DNA of 64,000 nucleotides. It comes from Planctellipticum variicoloris. GTDB taxonomy: Bacteria > Planctomycetota > Planctomycetia > Planctomycetales > Planctomycetaceae. Shown here piece after piece: positions 19,205-28,612 of this stretch (within the stretch, counting starts at the first letter, position 1; every line of letters begins with the position of its first letter). The DNA lies in assembly GCF_030622045.1 (NCBI RefSeq), contig NZ_CP130886.1, forward strand, positions 1,749,557 to 1,813,556, in the 5' to 3' direction. Made by a program: the position numbers and the translations under genes. Below the pieces are notes generated by a model. The model did no database searches. It was not told the origin of the DNA and saw only the letters and a list, made by a program, of their open reading frames with translations.

Positions 19205-22159
19205 TTAGCGACTGGTCTCAATGGGCTTGGGCGGCGGCGTGGTGCGTGTCTTCAGGGCCACGAGATAGTCCAGCAGATCGGCGGCCTCCTGGGCCGTCAG
19301 GTCGCGGAGCATTCCTTCGGGCATCAGCGATTTCGGGCTCTGCTGCAGGACTTCCACCTCGTTGCGCGGAATTGCGATGTCCTTCCCCTGGGCGTCGCGC
19401 AGGACAACTTCTTTGGCGTCCTGGCGGACCAGAAGTCCCGTGATGACCTTGCCGTCGTCCGTCTGCACGACGTAGGTCACGTACTTGCGGTCGATCACCT
19501 TGGAGGGATCAAGCAGGTTTTCCAGGATCTCCACCCGCGTCCGCTTCTCGGACGACTCCCGCAGTTCCGGGCCGGTCGAGCCCCCCTGTTCGCCGACTTT
19601 GTGACAATTGCGGCACTGCATGCCGGCGGTGAGCCAGAACAGTTTCTCGCCCCGTTCGACATCCCCCGTCCGCTGCAGAATTGTCTCAGGGCGGATGACG
19701 CTGCCCAGCGTGATCCGCCGGCGTTCGGGGGGCTGATAGCCGGCGAACAAGTCCTGAATCACCGGCGACGAATGCTTCACTGCCGCCGCCAGCAGTGTGT
19801 CCCGTTCTGCCGGGGGCAACTCGGAACGGCCCAGCTTGCGGGCGGTCATCAACGCCGTTTCCAGCGAGGCCAGCGGGTCCGCTGGCGGCTTGGCTTTCGT
19901 GTCCGCTTGGCCGAGCCCCGCAATCCACTTCTCGATGTGCGACAGCGACTGCTCGTCGACATATTCACTCGCCAGGTGCGGCATTCGACCCCGGCCGAAC
20001 TTGGCCATCCGGAGATACAGCAGGCTCTTCGCCGGATCGCCTGGCACGATGATCCGGGCATCGGGAATGTCGAAATTCCCCTGCCGCGGCAGCTCGTCGA
20101 GGGCGTGCATTTCAGAGTCTTTGAACTTCAGCAGCAGTTCAAAGCTCCCCGCTCCGCCGCCGTTGAACCGGTGGCAATGGCTGCAATTCACGTGCAGGTA
20201 ACTGCGGGCTTGTTCGGCGTCAGTCGCGTGCGGATCGTCCCGCCGGGCTAGCTTTGGGACTTTCGCAAGCGCTGCCTCATCGAGCGCCGCCAGAGATTGT
20301 TTGTTGCCGTCGATCCGGGAGTAGACGCCGTGATCTTCGAGCCATGCGAGCTGATTGACCGGTTGGCCGTCGCGTTCGACGGTCCGATTGAGTTGAGCCG
20401 GGTTGAATGCCAGGGCCTGTTGGGCCCAGGGGGTGTGGCACGACAGGCACTGCCGGCGGCCGGTGAAGCTCCACTGATGAATTCGCTTCCCGCCCGCCCA
20501 GCGCTCGTCCCGCACGACCAGCGATTTTTCCTGGCCCTCGGCCGGAACCAGCTCAGCGTCCGTCTGATCGTCGTTCCAGGCGTACGAATACCCGCGCCAG
20601 TCGCGGCCGTCGTAGTGCAGGAGCTGCGTTTCGATCTTGCGGGCCGACGCCGGCTTCCCGGCTTCCATTTCCAGCGTCAGCGTCTTCGTCAGCACGGTCC
20701 CGGCGGGGAACTCCTGCTGCCGCGTGAACATGCTGTTCGGGATGGGGACATCCCCTGGATGCCAGACGATCGGGTCGGTCCCCGGCATCGCCAGCCAGCG
20801 CCGGGCAGTGGCATAGTCCGACCACTGCGGCTGGTTGACGTCGAACGCCAGCACTCCCGCTGCCGGTTGCTGCTGCTGAACGTCGGCGAAGAGTCCGGTT
20901 TCGCTCAGCTTCCGCGGAAAGTTTGAGGGCTTTCCCGCGTTCTCATTCCGCGCCAGCGTGTGAATCACTCCCTGGCCGTAGTCGGCCAGCACGAGCTCCC
21001 CGGCGGGATCTTCGCCGAAGGCCACGATCTGCAGACCGGTGTCGGCCAGGTCCTTCAGGACGCCGAGTCCCTGCGAATCCCGGCGGACGGTCCAGAGGAG
21101 CTTCGATTCCCAGTCGCCGAAGATGTACTCGCCGCGCAGTTCCGGGAACTTACTCCCCCGATAGACATAGCCGCCAGTCACGCTCGCGGCGATGGCGTGC
21201 GGCAGTTCGATCAGTGGCGGAACGACCGGCGAGGGGCCGATTGTGGCATCCGGCAGGATCGGCTGTCGGCCTTCGAAGGCGCTCCAGCCGTAATTGCCTC
21301 CCTTGCCGACCCAATGAACCATCTCCCACTGGTCCCAGCCGACATCGGCGACCCACAGCTCGCCCGTCTTGCGGTCGAAGGTCATTTTCCACGGATTGCG
21401 GAAACCGAACGCCCAGATCTCGGGCCGGACGTTCTCGCGGCCGACGAACGGGTTGTCAGCCGGCACCGCGTACTGCTTGTCTCCAGACGTTTTGTGGACG
21501 TCAATCCGCAGAATCGAGGAGAGCAGATCCGAGCAGTCCTGTCCCGTCCGCAACTGGTCGGGCGGATTCGGCCCGGCTCCGTCCCCCGTCGTGATATAGA
21601 GATACTTGTCGGGGCCGAATTCCAGGCAGCCGCCGTTATGTCCGCCGGCGAGGAAGGAGATGATCACGGTCTCGCTGCTGGCGTCGATCTGCGGGGGATC
21701 GAGCTGCGCCATGCGGAAGCGGGAGACGCGCGACCCTTCGGGCAGGACCTCGTCCCCTTTACCCTTGAGGACGTAGCACAGATAGACATACCGGTTCTCG
21801 GCAAACGCGGGATCGAAGGCCAGCCCGTAGAAGGCGTCGACGGTCTGGCCTTCGGGAGGTTTCAGGGCCGTTTTGAGATCGATCACCAGTTCTTTCGTGG
21901 CGACGTCCTTCAGCGCAAACGACCAGAGCTTACCGGCCTGCTCTCCGACGACCATGCGGTCGATGCCCGGCGGGTAGGCGATCAGGACCGGATGGTCGAA
22001 GCTGATGTTCGGGTAGACTCTCTCGGTCTTGAACGGCAGCGGCGGCTCGGGCGTTCCGACGACGCGGGAGGTCGTCCATGCGGTCCGCTCGGCGGCATTC
22101 GCCGCGCAGGCCATCCCCACAATCGCCAGACAGACGCAAACACGAATTCCGGTCAGCAC
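19205..22159 (-). CDS. Secreted soluble-glucose/sorbosone dehydrogenase-like propeller fused to tri-haem cytochrome c
   Basis: 984 residues from GTG 22159; a GGGAG site lies 9 nt upstream and a signal peptide (IRVCVCLAIVGMACAANAA) follows. Residues ~30-410 are a PQQ-type sugar dehydrogenase propeller with FLAGGHNGGCLEFGPDKYLY, containing the catalytic-type His, then TTGDGAG and FGFRNPWK. The C-terminal half carries CxxCH haem motifs at ~571 (CLSCH), ~659 (CSHCH) and ~849 (CRNCH), the last within a planctomycete/verrucomicrobial haem-binding domain ending in a DUF-like KVITGLLVRQDAKEVVLRDAQ segment. It likely oxidises a sugar and passes electrons to haem outside the cytoplasm; substrate and acceptor are unknown. 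Reading from 22390 would include the tandem repeat and is rejected. Confidence 0.88.
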   Translation of the reverse strand: MLTGIRVCVCLAIVGMACAANAAERTAWTTSRVVGTPEPPLPFKTERVYPNISFDHPVLIAYPPGIDRMVVGEQAGKLWSFALKDVATKELVIDLKTALKPPEGQTVDAFYGLAFDPAFAENRYVYLCYVLKGKGDEVLPEGSRVSRFRMAQLDPPQIDASSETVIISFLAGGHNGGCLEFGPDKYLYITTGDGAGPNPPDQLRTGQDCSDLLSSILRIDVHKTSGDKQYAVPADNPFVGRENVRPEIWAFGFRNPWKMTFDRKTGELWVADVGWDQWEMVHWVGKGGNYGWSAFEGRQPILPDATIGPSPVVPPLIELPHAIAASVTGGYVYRGSKFPELRGEYIFGDWESKLLWTVRRDSQGLGVLKDLADTGLQIVAFGEDPAGELVLADYGQGVIHTLARNENAGKPSNFPRKLSETGLFADVQQQQPAAGVLAFDVNQPQWSDYATARRWLAMPGTDPIVWHPGDVPIPNSMFTRQQEFPAGTVLTKTLTLEMEAGKPASARKIETQLLHYDGRDWRGYSYAWNDDQTDAELVPAEGQEKSLVVRDERWAGGKRIHQWSFTGRRQCLSCHTPWAQQALAFNPAQLNRTVERDGQPVNQLAWLEDHGVYSRIDGNKQSLAALDEAALAKVPKLARRDDPHATDAEQARSYLHVNCSHCHRFNGGGAGSFELLLKFKDSEMHALDELPRQGNFDIPDARIIVPGDPAKSLLYLRMAKFGRGRMPHLASEYVDEQSLSHIEKWIAGLGQADTKAKPPADPLASLETALMTARKLGRSELPPAERDTLLAAAVKHSSPVIQDLFAGYQPPERRRITLGSVIRPETILQRTGDVERGEKLFWLTAGMQCRNCHKVGEQGGSTGPELRESSEKRTRVEILENLLDPSKVIDRKYVTYVVQTDDGKVITGLLVRQDAKEVVLRDAQGKDIAIPRNEVEVLQQSPKSLMPEGMLRDLTAQEAADLLDYLVALKTRTTPPPKPIETSR

Positions 22160-22270
22160 GGCGGCACTCTCCCGCAGAACAACGGCAGATGGATCGAACG
22201 ACGCGGCCGATTGTAGCGGGGGAATCGCGCGGAGGCACGAAGGAAGTTGGGGAAGGGGCTGACTGCCAGG

Positions 22271-22653
22271 TGAAGAGGAAGAAGATTTCACCACGGAGGC
22301 GCGGAGGACGCGGAGAATTGAACAGCCGAGAAGAGTAGCGACCACGAATGGCACGAATTGACGCGAATGAAGACCAGGAGTTGGAACCACGGAGGTGAAG
22401 AGGAAGAAGATTTCACCGCAGAGCCGCGGAGGACGCGGAGGACGCGGAGAATTGAACAGCCGAGAAGAGTAGCAACCACGAATGGCACGAATTGACGCGA
22501 ATGAAGACCGGGAGTTGGAACCACGGGGGTGAAGAGGAAGAAGATTTCACCGCAGAGCCGCGGAGGACGCGGAGAAGAGAAAGTCCGAGAAGAGAAGCAA
22601 CCACGAATGGCACGAATCGGCGCGAATGAAGACCGGGAGCTGGAACCACGGAG
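22271..22653. repeat. Three tandem copies of a 124-134 bp dispersed repeat
   Basis: Units begin with GTGAAGAGGAAGAAGATTTC at 22271, 22395 and 22529. Each contains GGAGGACGCGGAG, then GAATGGCACGAAT, then GGAACCACGG. The second unit has a 9-10 bp extra GGACGCGGA copy. Related single pieces occur elsewhere in the window. The whole of the gap 22160-22745 is occupied by this and otherwise shows no gene; short minus-strand frames across it merely repeat with the unit. Confidence 0.85.
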
Positions 22654-22745
22654 AACACTGAGGGCACGGAGGAAATGCGAGGGAGGGGGACTTGATCTGT
22701 CAGCGGTGACGCCGGTGTGCCAGAATCCTGGCGGCAGTCTCCTGA

Positions 22746-23453
22746 ATGGAAGTCCGAATGCCGCCGATGCTGCGTGAGCCCTGGTTTCTCCGTGGTCGCA
22801 AGAGCGTACTGCTGCGCGCCGTGCTGATGTCTTTTGTGCTCTCGGCTCTGTCGATGCTGGCCGGTTTGACGTTTCGGCTCGTCTTGTTTGCCAGTTTTGA
22901 CGCCGAATTGTTCCGTGGACTGACCTTTGAAGCGGGTCGCATCATCTGGGGAACTCTGTTTGGAGGGATCGTGATGTCCGCAATCGGGATTCCCTGCTCA
23001 GTCTGGTACGGCCATTCCTATCTGCGAACGACTGCGGCCTGGCTGCTTGTGGTCGTGACCTGCAGTCAGAGCTTTCAGTTCGTCGCAAGTCTTGCAGGCT
23101 GGATGGAACGTGCTGGTTTCGAGACGCAGTACATTTCCATGGATTACGTCGCACTCTTCCTGCTCTTATGGTTCGCATGGAGTATCGCGTACCTGCGCCG
23201 ATCCCGATCATTTGCCGGGGGCGCGTTGCTGTCCGCCGTCGTCCTTCCAGTCATTGTGCTGGTCATGCCGGCGACGGGGAAGGCCTTCTCGACTACGCCG
23301 TGGGACGTTTTGAGTTCGTGGTCGGGTGGCGTTCTGCCGCGTCTCGAATTTGGCGAGAGTTCGGCAGTCAAAGCAACCGGAACTCTGCTGGCGATTCTGT
23401 TTGTCCCGTGGGGCATTCCCTTCTGGTTCCCGCCGGCCGGCTCAGCCGGCTGA
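22746..23453 (+). CDS. Polytopic membrane protein of unknown function
   Basis: 235 residues with about six hydrophobic segments (for example SVLLRAVLMSFVLSALSMLA, VALFLLLWFAWSIAYL and GALLSAVVLPVIVLVM). No recognisable catalytic motif. ATG codons at 22746 and 22758 are both possible; neither has a convincing ribosome-binding site. It is ~120 bp upstream of recG on the same strand, perhaps by chance. I do not recognise the family. Confidence 0.6.
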   Translation: MEVRMPPMLREPWFLRGRKSVLLRAVLMSFVLSALSMLAGLTFRLVLFASFDAELFRGLTFEAGRIIWGTLFGGIVMSAIGIPCSVWYGHSYLRTTAAWLLVVVTCSQSFQFVASLAGWMERAGFETQYISMDYVALFLLLWFAWSIAYLRRSRSFAGGALLSAVVLPVIVLVMPATGKAFSTTPWDVLSSWSGGVLPRLEFGESSAVKATGTLLAILFVPWGIPFWFPPAGSAG

Positions 23454-23576
23454 GACTGCCGGTTGAGTCCGTTCAATTCGGTCCAACTCGATCATCGCTC
23501 GGTCGGGCTCGGTTCCGGCGGTTGAAAACTCCCTCTGCTTTCGTCATCACTTGTGCAGGAGATGCTCCCTGCCGCC

Positions 23577-25679
23577 ATGACGTCCGTCACGCCCCCAGCG
23601 CTGTCGCCGCTTGAACAGTCCGTGCAGTTTGTGCGGGGTGTCGGGCCGGCGCGCGCTGAGCTGCTGGCGAAGCTGGAGATCTTCACCGTCGAAGACCTGC
23701 TGCTGCACCTGCCGCGGGACGTCCTCGACCTGACGCACGTCAAACCGATTTTCGAACTGGTCGAAGGGGAGTTGCAGACCGTTCGCGGCGTTGTGGTCGA
23801 CCGCGATTCCCGTCTCACGTCGACCGGCAAGACGATGACCGCCATCCTGCTGCAGTGCGATGGCGGCTACGCCCGCGGCGTCTGGTTCAACCAGCCCTGG
23901 ATGCTGCAGAAGTTCCAGGACGGCCAGCGGGTCCTCTTTTCCGCGGCCCCGAAATTCCGTCAGAAACGCTGGGAGTTTTCGCATCCCCGAGTTCAGTTTC
24001 TCGAAGAAGACGACACCGCCGCCGATGGCGGCCTGATCCCCCGCTATCGCCTGACCGAAGGGCTGAAACTCCACGAGCTCCGGCGGATGATTCAGCATGC
24101 GGTCGAAGACGCCGTCGAGTTGCTCCCCGATCCGTGGCCGGAAGCCCTCCGCGACGAATTGCAGTTGCCGCGGATGGCCGACGCCGTCCGGCAGCTTCAT
24201 CAGCCGGCCACGATGGACGAATACCGCGCGGGGCTCCGGCGGGTGCTTTACGAGGATCTGCTGGAGTTTCAGCTTGGCATCGCCCTCCGTCGGCGCTACT
24301 GGCGGAAGGAGAATAAGGCGGTGCCGTTGCCGGTGACGTCGAAGATCGACGCCCGCATCCGCCGGCTGTTTCCGTTTCAACTGACCGCCGGCCAGGACCA
24401 GGCGATTCGGGACATCGCCGCCGACCTGGGACGCGAACAGGCCATGCATCGGCTGCTGCAGGCGGACGTCGGCGCGGGGAAGACTGCGGTGGCAGTCTAC
24501 GCGATGCTGGCGGCCGTCGCCGCCGGCCAGCAGGCGGTGGTGATGGCTCCGACGGAAGTCCTCGCTCAGCAGCACTGGCAGACGATCGAACGGCTGCTGG
24601 CGCAGAGCCGTGTCGAACGCCGGCTGCTGACGGGGCAGCTCACTGCCGCCGAACGGCGCGAAACGCTCGCCGGGATCCGCAGCGGTGCGGTGCAGCTCGT
24701 GGTCGGGACGCAGGCGATCATTCAGAAGGACGTGGAGTTTGCGAAGCTCGGCCTGGTCGTCATCGACGAGCAGCACAAGTTTGGCGTGATGCAGCGGGCG
24801 AAGTTCGCGTCGGGCGAGACCACGCCGCACGTGCTGGTGATGACCGCCACGCCGATTCCGCGGAGCCTGTGCCTGACGCAGTTCGGCGACCTCGATCTGA
24901 CCTCGATCCACGAACTGCCGCCCGGGCGCCAGAAGGTCGTGACCAGCCGGATTTCGGGACCGGGAGCGGAGCGCAAAGTCTGGGAGTTTCTGCGGGGGAA
25001 ACTGGCCGAGGGCCGGCAGATCTATGTCGTCTGTCCGCGCGTCGAAGCCGAGCTCGACAACGAAACGCCGGCGCTGTCGGCGGCGGCCGAGCAGGTTTTC
25101 CGCAATCTGTCGGCGGGCGAATTGAAAGATTTCCGCGTCGGGCTGCTGCACGGTCAGCTCGGGCGGGATCAGCGGGCCGATGTGATGGAGCGGTTCCGCG
25201 CCGCCGAGCTGGATGCGCTCGTCGCGACGACGGTGATCGAAGTCGGCGTCGACGTCCCGAACGCCACGCTGATGGTCATTCTGCAGGCGGAGCGGTTCGG
25301 GCTGTCGCAGTTGCATCAGCTCCGGGGGCGAATCGGCCGGGGCCGGTTCCAGGGGTATTGCTTCCTGTTTTCAAGCGTCGATCAGCCCGACGCCGTCAAA
25401 CGTCTGGCCACGCTGGAAGCCTCTGCGGACGGCTTTCAGATTGCGCAGACCGATCTGGAGCTTCGCGGCGGCGGCGACGTGCTGGGGACGCGTCAACACG
25501 GAGCATTGCCGCTCAAAGTCGCGGACCTGGTCCGCGATCAGGAGTTGCTGGAAGAAGCCCGGACGAAGGCGTTTGAGCTGGTCGACAGCGGCCGGCTGGA
25601 TCGGGTCGAGTTTGGTCCGCTCAAGCAGCGGGTGCTGGAGCGGTTCCGGCAGTTGATGGATCTGCCGGTGACGGGGTGA
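23577..25679 (+). CDS. recG: ATP-dependent DNA helicase RecG
   Basis: About 700 residues. The wedge domain includes the helix-hairpin-helix-like QFVRGVGPARAELLAKL. The helicase core shows LQADVGAGKTAVAVYAM (Walker A), DEQHKFGVMQR (motif II, DEQH), VMTATPIPRSL (motif III), VGVDVPNATLM and QLHQLRGRIGRG (motif VI), and the RecG-typical C-terminal LELRGGGDVLGTRQHG. It remodels stalled replication forks and branch-migrates Holliday junctions. The start is uncertain: ATG 23577 is chosen; ATG 23562 and GTG 23553 are alternatives. It converges with arsA, the stop codons being 13 bp apart. Confidence 0.97.
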   Translation: MTSVTPPALSPLEQSVQFVRGVGPARAELLAKLEIFTVEDLLLHLPRDVLDLTHVKPIFELVEGELQTVRGVVVDRDSRLTSTGKTMTAILLQCDGGYARGVWFNQPWMLQKFQDGQRVLFSAAPKFRQKRWEFSHPRVQFLEEDDTAADGGLIPRYRLTEGLKLHELRRMIQHAVEDAVELLPDPWPEALRDELQLPRMADAVRQLHQPATMDEYRAGLRRVLYEDLLEFQLGIALRRRYWRKENKAVPLPVTSKIDARIRRLFPFQLTAGQDQAIRDIAADLGREQAMHRLLQADVGAGKTAVAVYAMLAAVAAGQQAVVMAPTEVLAQQHWQTIERLLAQSRVERRLLTGQLTAAERRETLAGIRSGAVQLVVGTQAIIQKDVEFAKLGLVVIDEQHKFGVMQRAKFASGETTPHVLVMTATPIPRSLCLTQFGDLDLTSIHELPPGRQKVVTSRISGPGAERKVWEFLRGKLAEGRQIYVVCPRVEAELDNETPALSAAAEQVFRNLSAGELKDFRVGLLHGQLGRDQRADVMERFRAAELDALVATTVIEVGVDVPNATLMVILQAERFGLSQLHQLRGRIGRGRFQGYCFLFSSVDQPDAVKRLATLEASADGFQIAQTDLELRGGGDVLGTRQHGALPLKVADLVRDQELLEEARTKAFELVDSGRLDRVEFGPLKQRVLERFRQLMDLPVTG

Positions 25680-25692
25680 GGGGGGTGAGGAA

Positions 25693-27450
25693 CTATCCCG
25701 CCACCAGCGACCGCAGCCCTTCCAGCCCGGTCGGCGGCGTGGCGTGCCACGGTAGCAGAACCGTCCGCGAGGACAGGCTGCCGGTGACTTCGTCAAGATA
25801 CGTTCGCTCGTGCTGCCGACGGCTCTGCAGCACGGGATCGGTCACGGTCAGCGGGGTCAGGCTCTGGTTGATGACCCAAGCCCACGGTTCGATCTGCGCC
25901 CGGCGGAGATCCTGCTGCAACTGGGCGGCTTCGTGGACCGGGGTCGCTTCGGGAAGCGTCACGAGCAGAACCTTTGTGAACTCCGGATCGCGCAGGCGTG
26001 GAAGCAATTGCGCCACGGCGTCGGGCATCTGGCTCGACTGACGCGTGACTTCGCGGTGATATGCCAGGGCCGCGTCGAGCAGTAGAATCGTGTGGCCGGT
26101 GGGGGCCGTATCCAGGACGACAAAATGATCGCGACCTTCGTCGACGGCCTCGGCGAATGCGCGAAAGACGGCAATTTCTTCGGTGCAGGGGGATCGCAGA
26201 TCTTCCTGCAGCAACGCCCGCCCGCTGTCGTCCAGCCCGGCGCCGGCCGTGGCCAGAACCTCGGCGGAATAACGGGCCGTTTCCACCTGCGGATCGATCC
26301 GACTGACGGTCAGCGTCGGCAATTCTTCGCCCGCCATCGCGCCCGACAGATGCGCTGCGGGATCGGTCGTCGAAAGATGCACGCGAAGTCCGCGCTCGGC
26401 AAGGGCCACGGCGATTGCCGCCGCCACGGTCGTCTTGCCGACGCCTCCTTTGCCCATCGCCAGAATGACGCCGTGACCGGCGGCAGTCAGATCCTCCAGC
26501 AGCGACCCGAGTCCGACCGAGACGGCGGGCGCCTCTTCCGCCGCTACGGGCGGCGGGGCTGGCAGATCGGTGAGATTGCCCAGATTGCGGAGCGATTCGA
26601 TGCCCACGAAACCCGCGGACGTGAGGGGAATCTGCGTCACAGGGAGTTCGCGAAGGGCCTCCGGCAGTTCGACGAGGGCCTGCTCGCCGCGAGCCTGCAT
26701 GGCCACTGCCAGCGGATCAGCGACGTCGGTGGCCTGGAAGACGCCGTTGACGACGAGGTGCTGATTCCGGACGCCGAGCCCGGCGAGTTCGCCGCTCGTG
26801 CGGGCGGCTTCGCGGAGGGCGGCGGCTTCCGGACGCGTGACCAGGATCAGCGTGGTCACTTCGGCATTGGCCAGCGCCTCGACGGTGGACTGATACAGCT
26901 TCTGTTGCGCCTGCAGGCCGGCGAGCGGCCCCAGGCAGGAGGTTCCGGTCGTGTTGGTCTCCATGAAGCCCGACCAGGCGGAGGGCAGGGTCAGCAGGCG
27001 CAGCGTGTGGCCGGTCGGGGCGGTGTCGAAGATCACGTGATCGAATTCCGACGTGGCCGAGGCGTCGCCCAGCAGCCGGGAGAATTCGTCAAAGGCCGCG
27101 ATCTCCAGCGTGCAGGAGCCGGAGAACTGTTCTTCCATGCTGGCGACGGCCGCGGCGGGGAGGAGCCCGCGATAGGGGCCGACCATCCGCTCGCGGTACT
27201 CGGCCGCCGACGCGGCGGGATCGAGGTTCATCGCCGACAGACCCGGGACTGCGGGAATGGGCGAAGGTCGGTAACCGAGCTGGACCCCGAGGACTTCGTC
27301 GAGATTCGACGCGGGATCGGTGGAGACCAGCAGAACCCGCTGGCCGGCATCGGCGAGGCGGACCGCCGTCGCGCAGGCCAGCGACGTCTTGCCGACGCCA
27401 CCCTTGCCGGTAAAGAACAGATTCCGCGTGGCGTGTTCGACGAATTCCAT
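25693..27450 (-). CDS. arsA: Arsenite-stimulated ATPase ArsA
   Basis: 585 residues from ATG 27450 (GAGAGG site just upstream). It has the duplicated structure of ArsA: two P-loops (FTGKGGVGKTS near the start and GKGGVGKTT ~residue 335) and two DTAPTGHT signatures. The three arsenite-binding cysteines of the family appear conserved in SGSCTLEIAAF, GTSCLGPL and SPCTEEIAVF. ArsA normally energises an ArsB or Acr3 pump in the membrane. It is the last gene of arsR-arsD-arsA, 39 bp after arsD. No pump gene and no arsC is present in the window. Confidence 0.95.
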   Translation of the reverse strand: MEFVEHATRNLFFTGKGGVGKTSLACATAVRLADAGQRVLLVSTDPASNLDEVLGVQLGYRPSPIPAVPGLSAMNLDPAASAAEYRERMVGPYRGLLPAAAVASMEEQFSGSCTLEIAAFDEFSRLLGDASATSEFDHVIFDTAPTGHTLRLLTLPSAWSGFMETNTTGTSCLGPLAGLQAQQKLYQSTVEALANAEVTTLILVTRPEAAALREAARTSGELAGLGVRNQHLVVNGVFQATDVADPLAVAMQARGEQALVELPEALRELPVTQIPLTSAGFVGIESLRNLGNLTDLPAPPPVAAEEAPAVSVGLGSLLEDLTAAGHGVILAMGKGGVGKTTVAAAIAVALAERGLRVHLSTTDPAAHLSGAMAGEELPTLTVSRIDPQVETARYSAEVLATAGAGLDDSGRALLQEDLRSPCTEEIAVFRAFAEAVDEGRDHFVVLDTAPTGHTILLLDAALAYHREVTRQSSQMPDAVAQLLPRLRDPEFTKVLLVTLPEATPVHEAAQLQQDLRRAQIEPWAWVINQSLTPLTVTDPVLQSRRQHERTYLDEVTGSLSSRTVLLPWHATPPTGLEGLRSLVAG

Positions 27451-27489
27451 GGTGACCTCTCGCAAAGACCGACGAGAACCCTGCCGCCA

Positions 27490-27864
27490 TCAGCCGCAGG
27501 CGGCGCCGCCGCAACAACCGCCTGACGGTTTCACAACGGGCAAGGTGGCCGTCGCGGCACCCGCCGGACCGGCCCACATGGTGAGCATTTCGCGAGAGGG
27601 ATAGCCTTTGCGGCTGACGATGGCGCCGTCGACGACGACCAGCGGCAGGCAGTCGGTTCCCTGGGTGGCCAGCAGTTGATGGACGTCGGGGTTGGCGATG
27701 AATGCATCGGGCTGCTGCGCGAGGTTGAATCGCTCGACCTGGTGCCCCTGTGATTTCAGCCAGTCGAGGTCTGCCGCAAAGCGGGGGAGGACGGGGTCAA
27801 CCTGCGGGCCGCAGACGCCCGTCGAGCAGCACATCGGCTTGTCGTAGATCTGGACGTGTTTCAT
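27490..27864 (-). CDS. arsD: Arsenic metallochaperone / transcriptional co-regulator ArsD
   Basis: 124 residues from ATG 27864 (MKHVQIYDKPMCC). The metal-binding cysteines CCSTGVC near residue 12 match the Cys12-Cys13-Cys18 set of ArsD, and a C-terminal Cys-rich tail (SGGCCGGAACG) corresponds to the vicinal pairs seen in some ArsDs. The thioredoxin-like fold includes the PLVVVDGAIVSRKGYPS segment. ArsD hands As(III)/Sb(III) to ArsA. It lies between arsR (64 bp) and arsA (39 bp). Confidence 0.95.
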   Translation of the reverse strand: MKHVQIYDKPMCCSTGVCGPQVDPVLPRFAADLDWLKSQGHQVERFNLAQQPDAFIANPDVHQLLATQGTDCLPLVVVDGAIVSRKGYPSREMLTMWAGPAGAATATLPVVKPSGGCCGGAACG

Positions 27865-27928
27865 GCTCACTTCTTCCTCGGTCAGAATCGGCAATCCGCG
27901 TGGGGGGATTGCTCCGGGACATCGGGAC

Positions 27929-28258
27929 TTACAGGCCCGCCACGAGGGCCTTCAATTCGTGAAGCTGATCGCGGTTGATGCAGTAACAGACCTTCGGGCC
28001 GTCGACTTCGCCCTGCACGAGCCCGGATTCTTTCAGAATCTTCAGATGCTGCGACACGGTCGACTGCGCCAGCGGAAGCTCGCTGACGATTTCGCCGCAG
28101 ACGCAGGTCGTGCGGCTGACGAGCAGCCGCAAGATCCGGACGCGTGCGGGATGGGCGAGCGCCCACGCCAGAGCCGCGAGGCGTTCTGCGGAAACGTCGG
28201 AGGGCAGCGTGGCGGGCTGGTCGTCGCAACAGCGTTTTGTTGAATTTACGGGAGGCAT
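27929..28258 (-). CDS. arsR: ArsR/SmtB-family arsenical-responsive repressor
   Basis: 109 residues from ATG 28258 with GGAG 5-6 nt upstream. The winged helix-turn-helix is [17 protein letters not shown] then [19 protein letters not shown]. The As(III)-sensing site looks like the type-1 CxC arrangement (TTCVCGEI, as in E. coli ELCVCDL); another Cys pair (CYCI) is nearer the C-terminus. First gene of the ars operon, and a near-perfect palindrome lies just upstream at 28271-28293, so it is likely autoregulated. An upstream start at 28306 would cross that palindrome and is rejected. Confidence 0.93.
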   Translation of the reverse strand: MPPVNSTKRCCDDQPATLPSDVSAERLAALAWALAHPARVRILRLLVSRTTCVCGEIVSELPLAQSTVSQHLKILKESGLVQGEVDGPKVCYCINRDQLHELKALVAGL

Positions 28259-28270
28259 GGGAACTCCAGA

Positions 28271-28293
28271 ATCGTTGATCGTCGATGAACGAT
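28271..28293. promoter_or_regulatory. Candidate ArsR operator (23-bp near-perfect palindrome)
   Basis: ATCGTT...AACGAT arms with ATCG-T-CGAT centre: 20 of 23 positions are symmetric. It lies 12 nt upstream of the arsR start codon, overlapping the likely ribosome-binding or promoter region, which is the usual place for an ArsR-family operator. Binding has not been shown. Confidence 0.55.
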
Positions 28294-28612
28294 ATGGCTG
28301 TGTCACCGGAGGGTCAATGAGGAAATCGGAAGGTCGTCGCCGAATCCTCGTTTTTCAAGGTAATCCCGGTCCCGCTGGCCACGATATCCTGTCGGCGAGC
28401 GCTGGATGGGGAAGAATGGGTTTGAGCTTGGGGCGAGTTCGGCTCGGTCAGTGCGTTTCGGGGTATTCGACGGGACCTTCGCGGTGTCGAGGACGCAATG
28501 AAGTTAAGAAATGGCAGAGAGGCCGCGGGCGTGCTACAAGGTCAGTTCACAGGACGATGATCGCTCGATCTCAGTCCACGGAACTCAGTTCTTCGAGACC
28601 GGAGACGACGGC
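28294..28612. other. Intergenic region between arsR and the STN-like gene
   Basis: A 319-bp divergent promoter region for the ars operon (minus) and the STN-like gene (plus). No clear -35/-10 boxes, gene or large palindrome was seen beyond the operator at 28271-28293. Confidence 0.3.

Noticed and set aside
22271-22653. Possible CRISPR array
   Set aside because: Units are 124-134 bp with no short direct repeat separated by unique spacers, and no cas gene is present.
22288-22667. Short minus-strand frames in the tandem repeats that look like repeated peptides
   Set aside because: They arise from the repeated DNA unit, lack a ribosome-binding site, and include no family motif.
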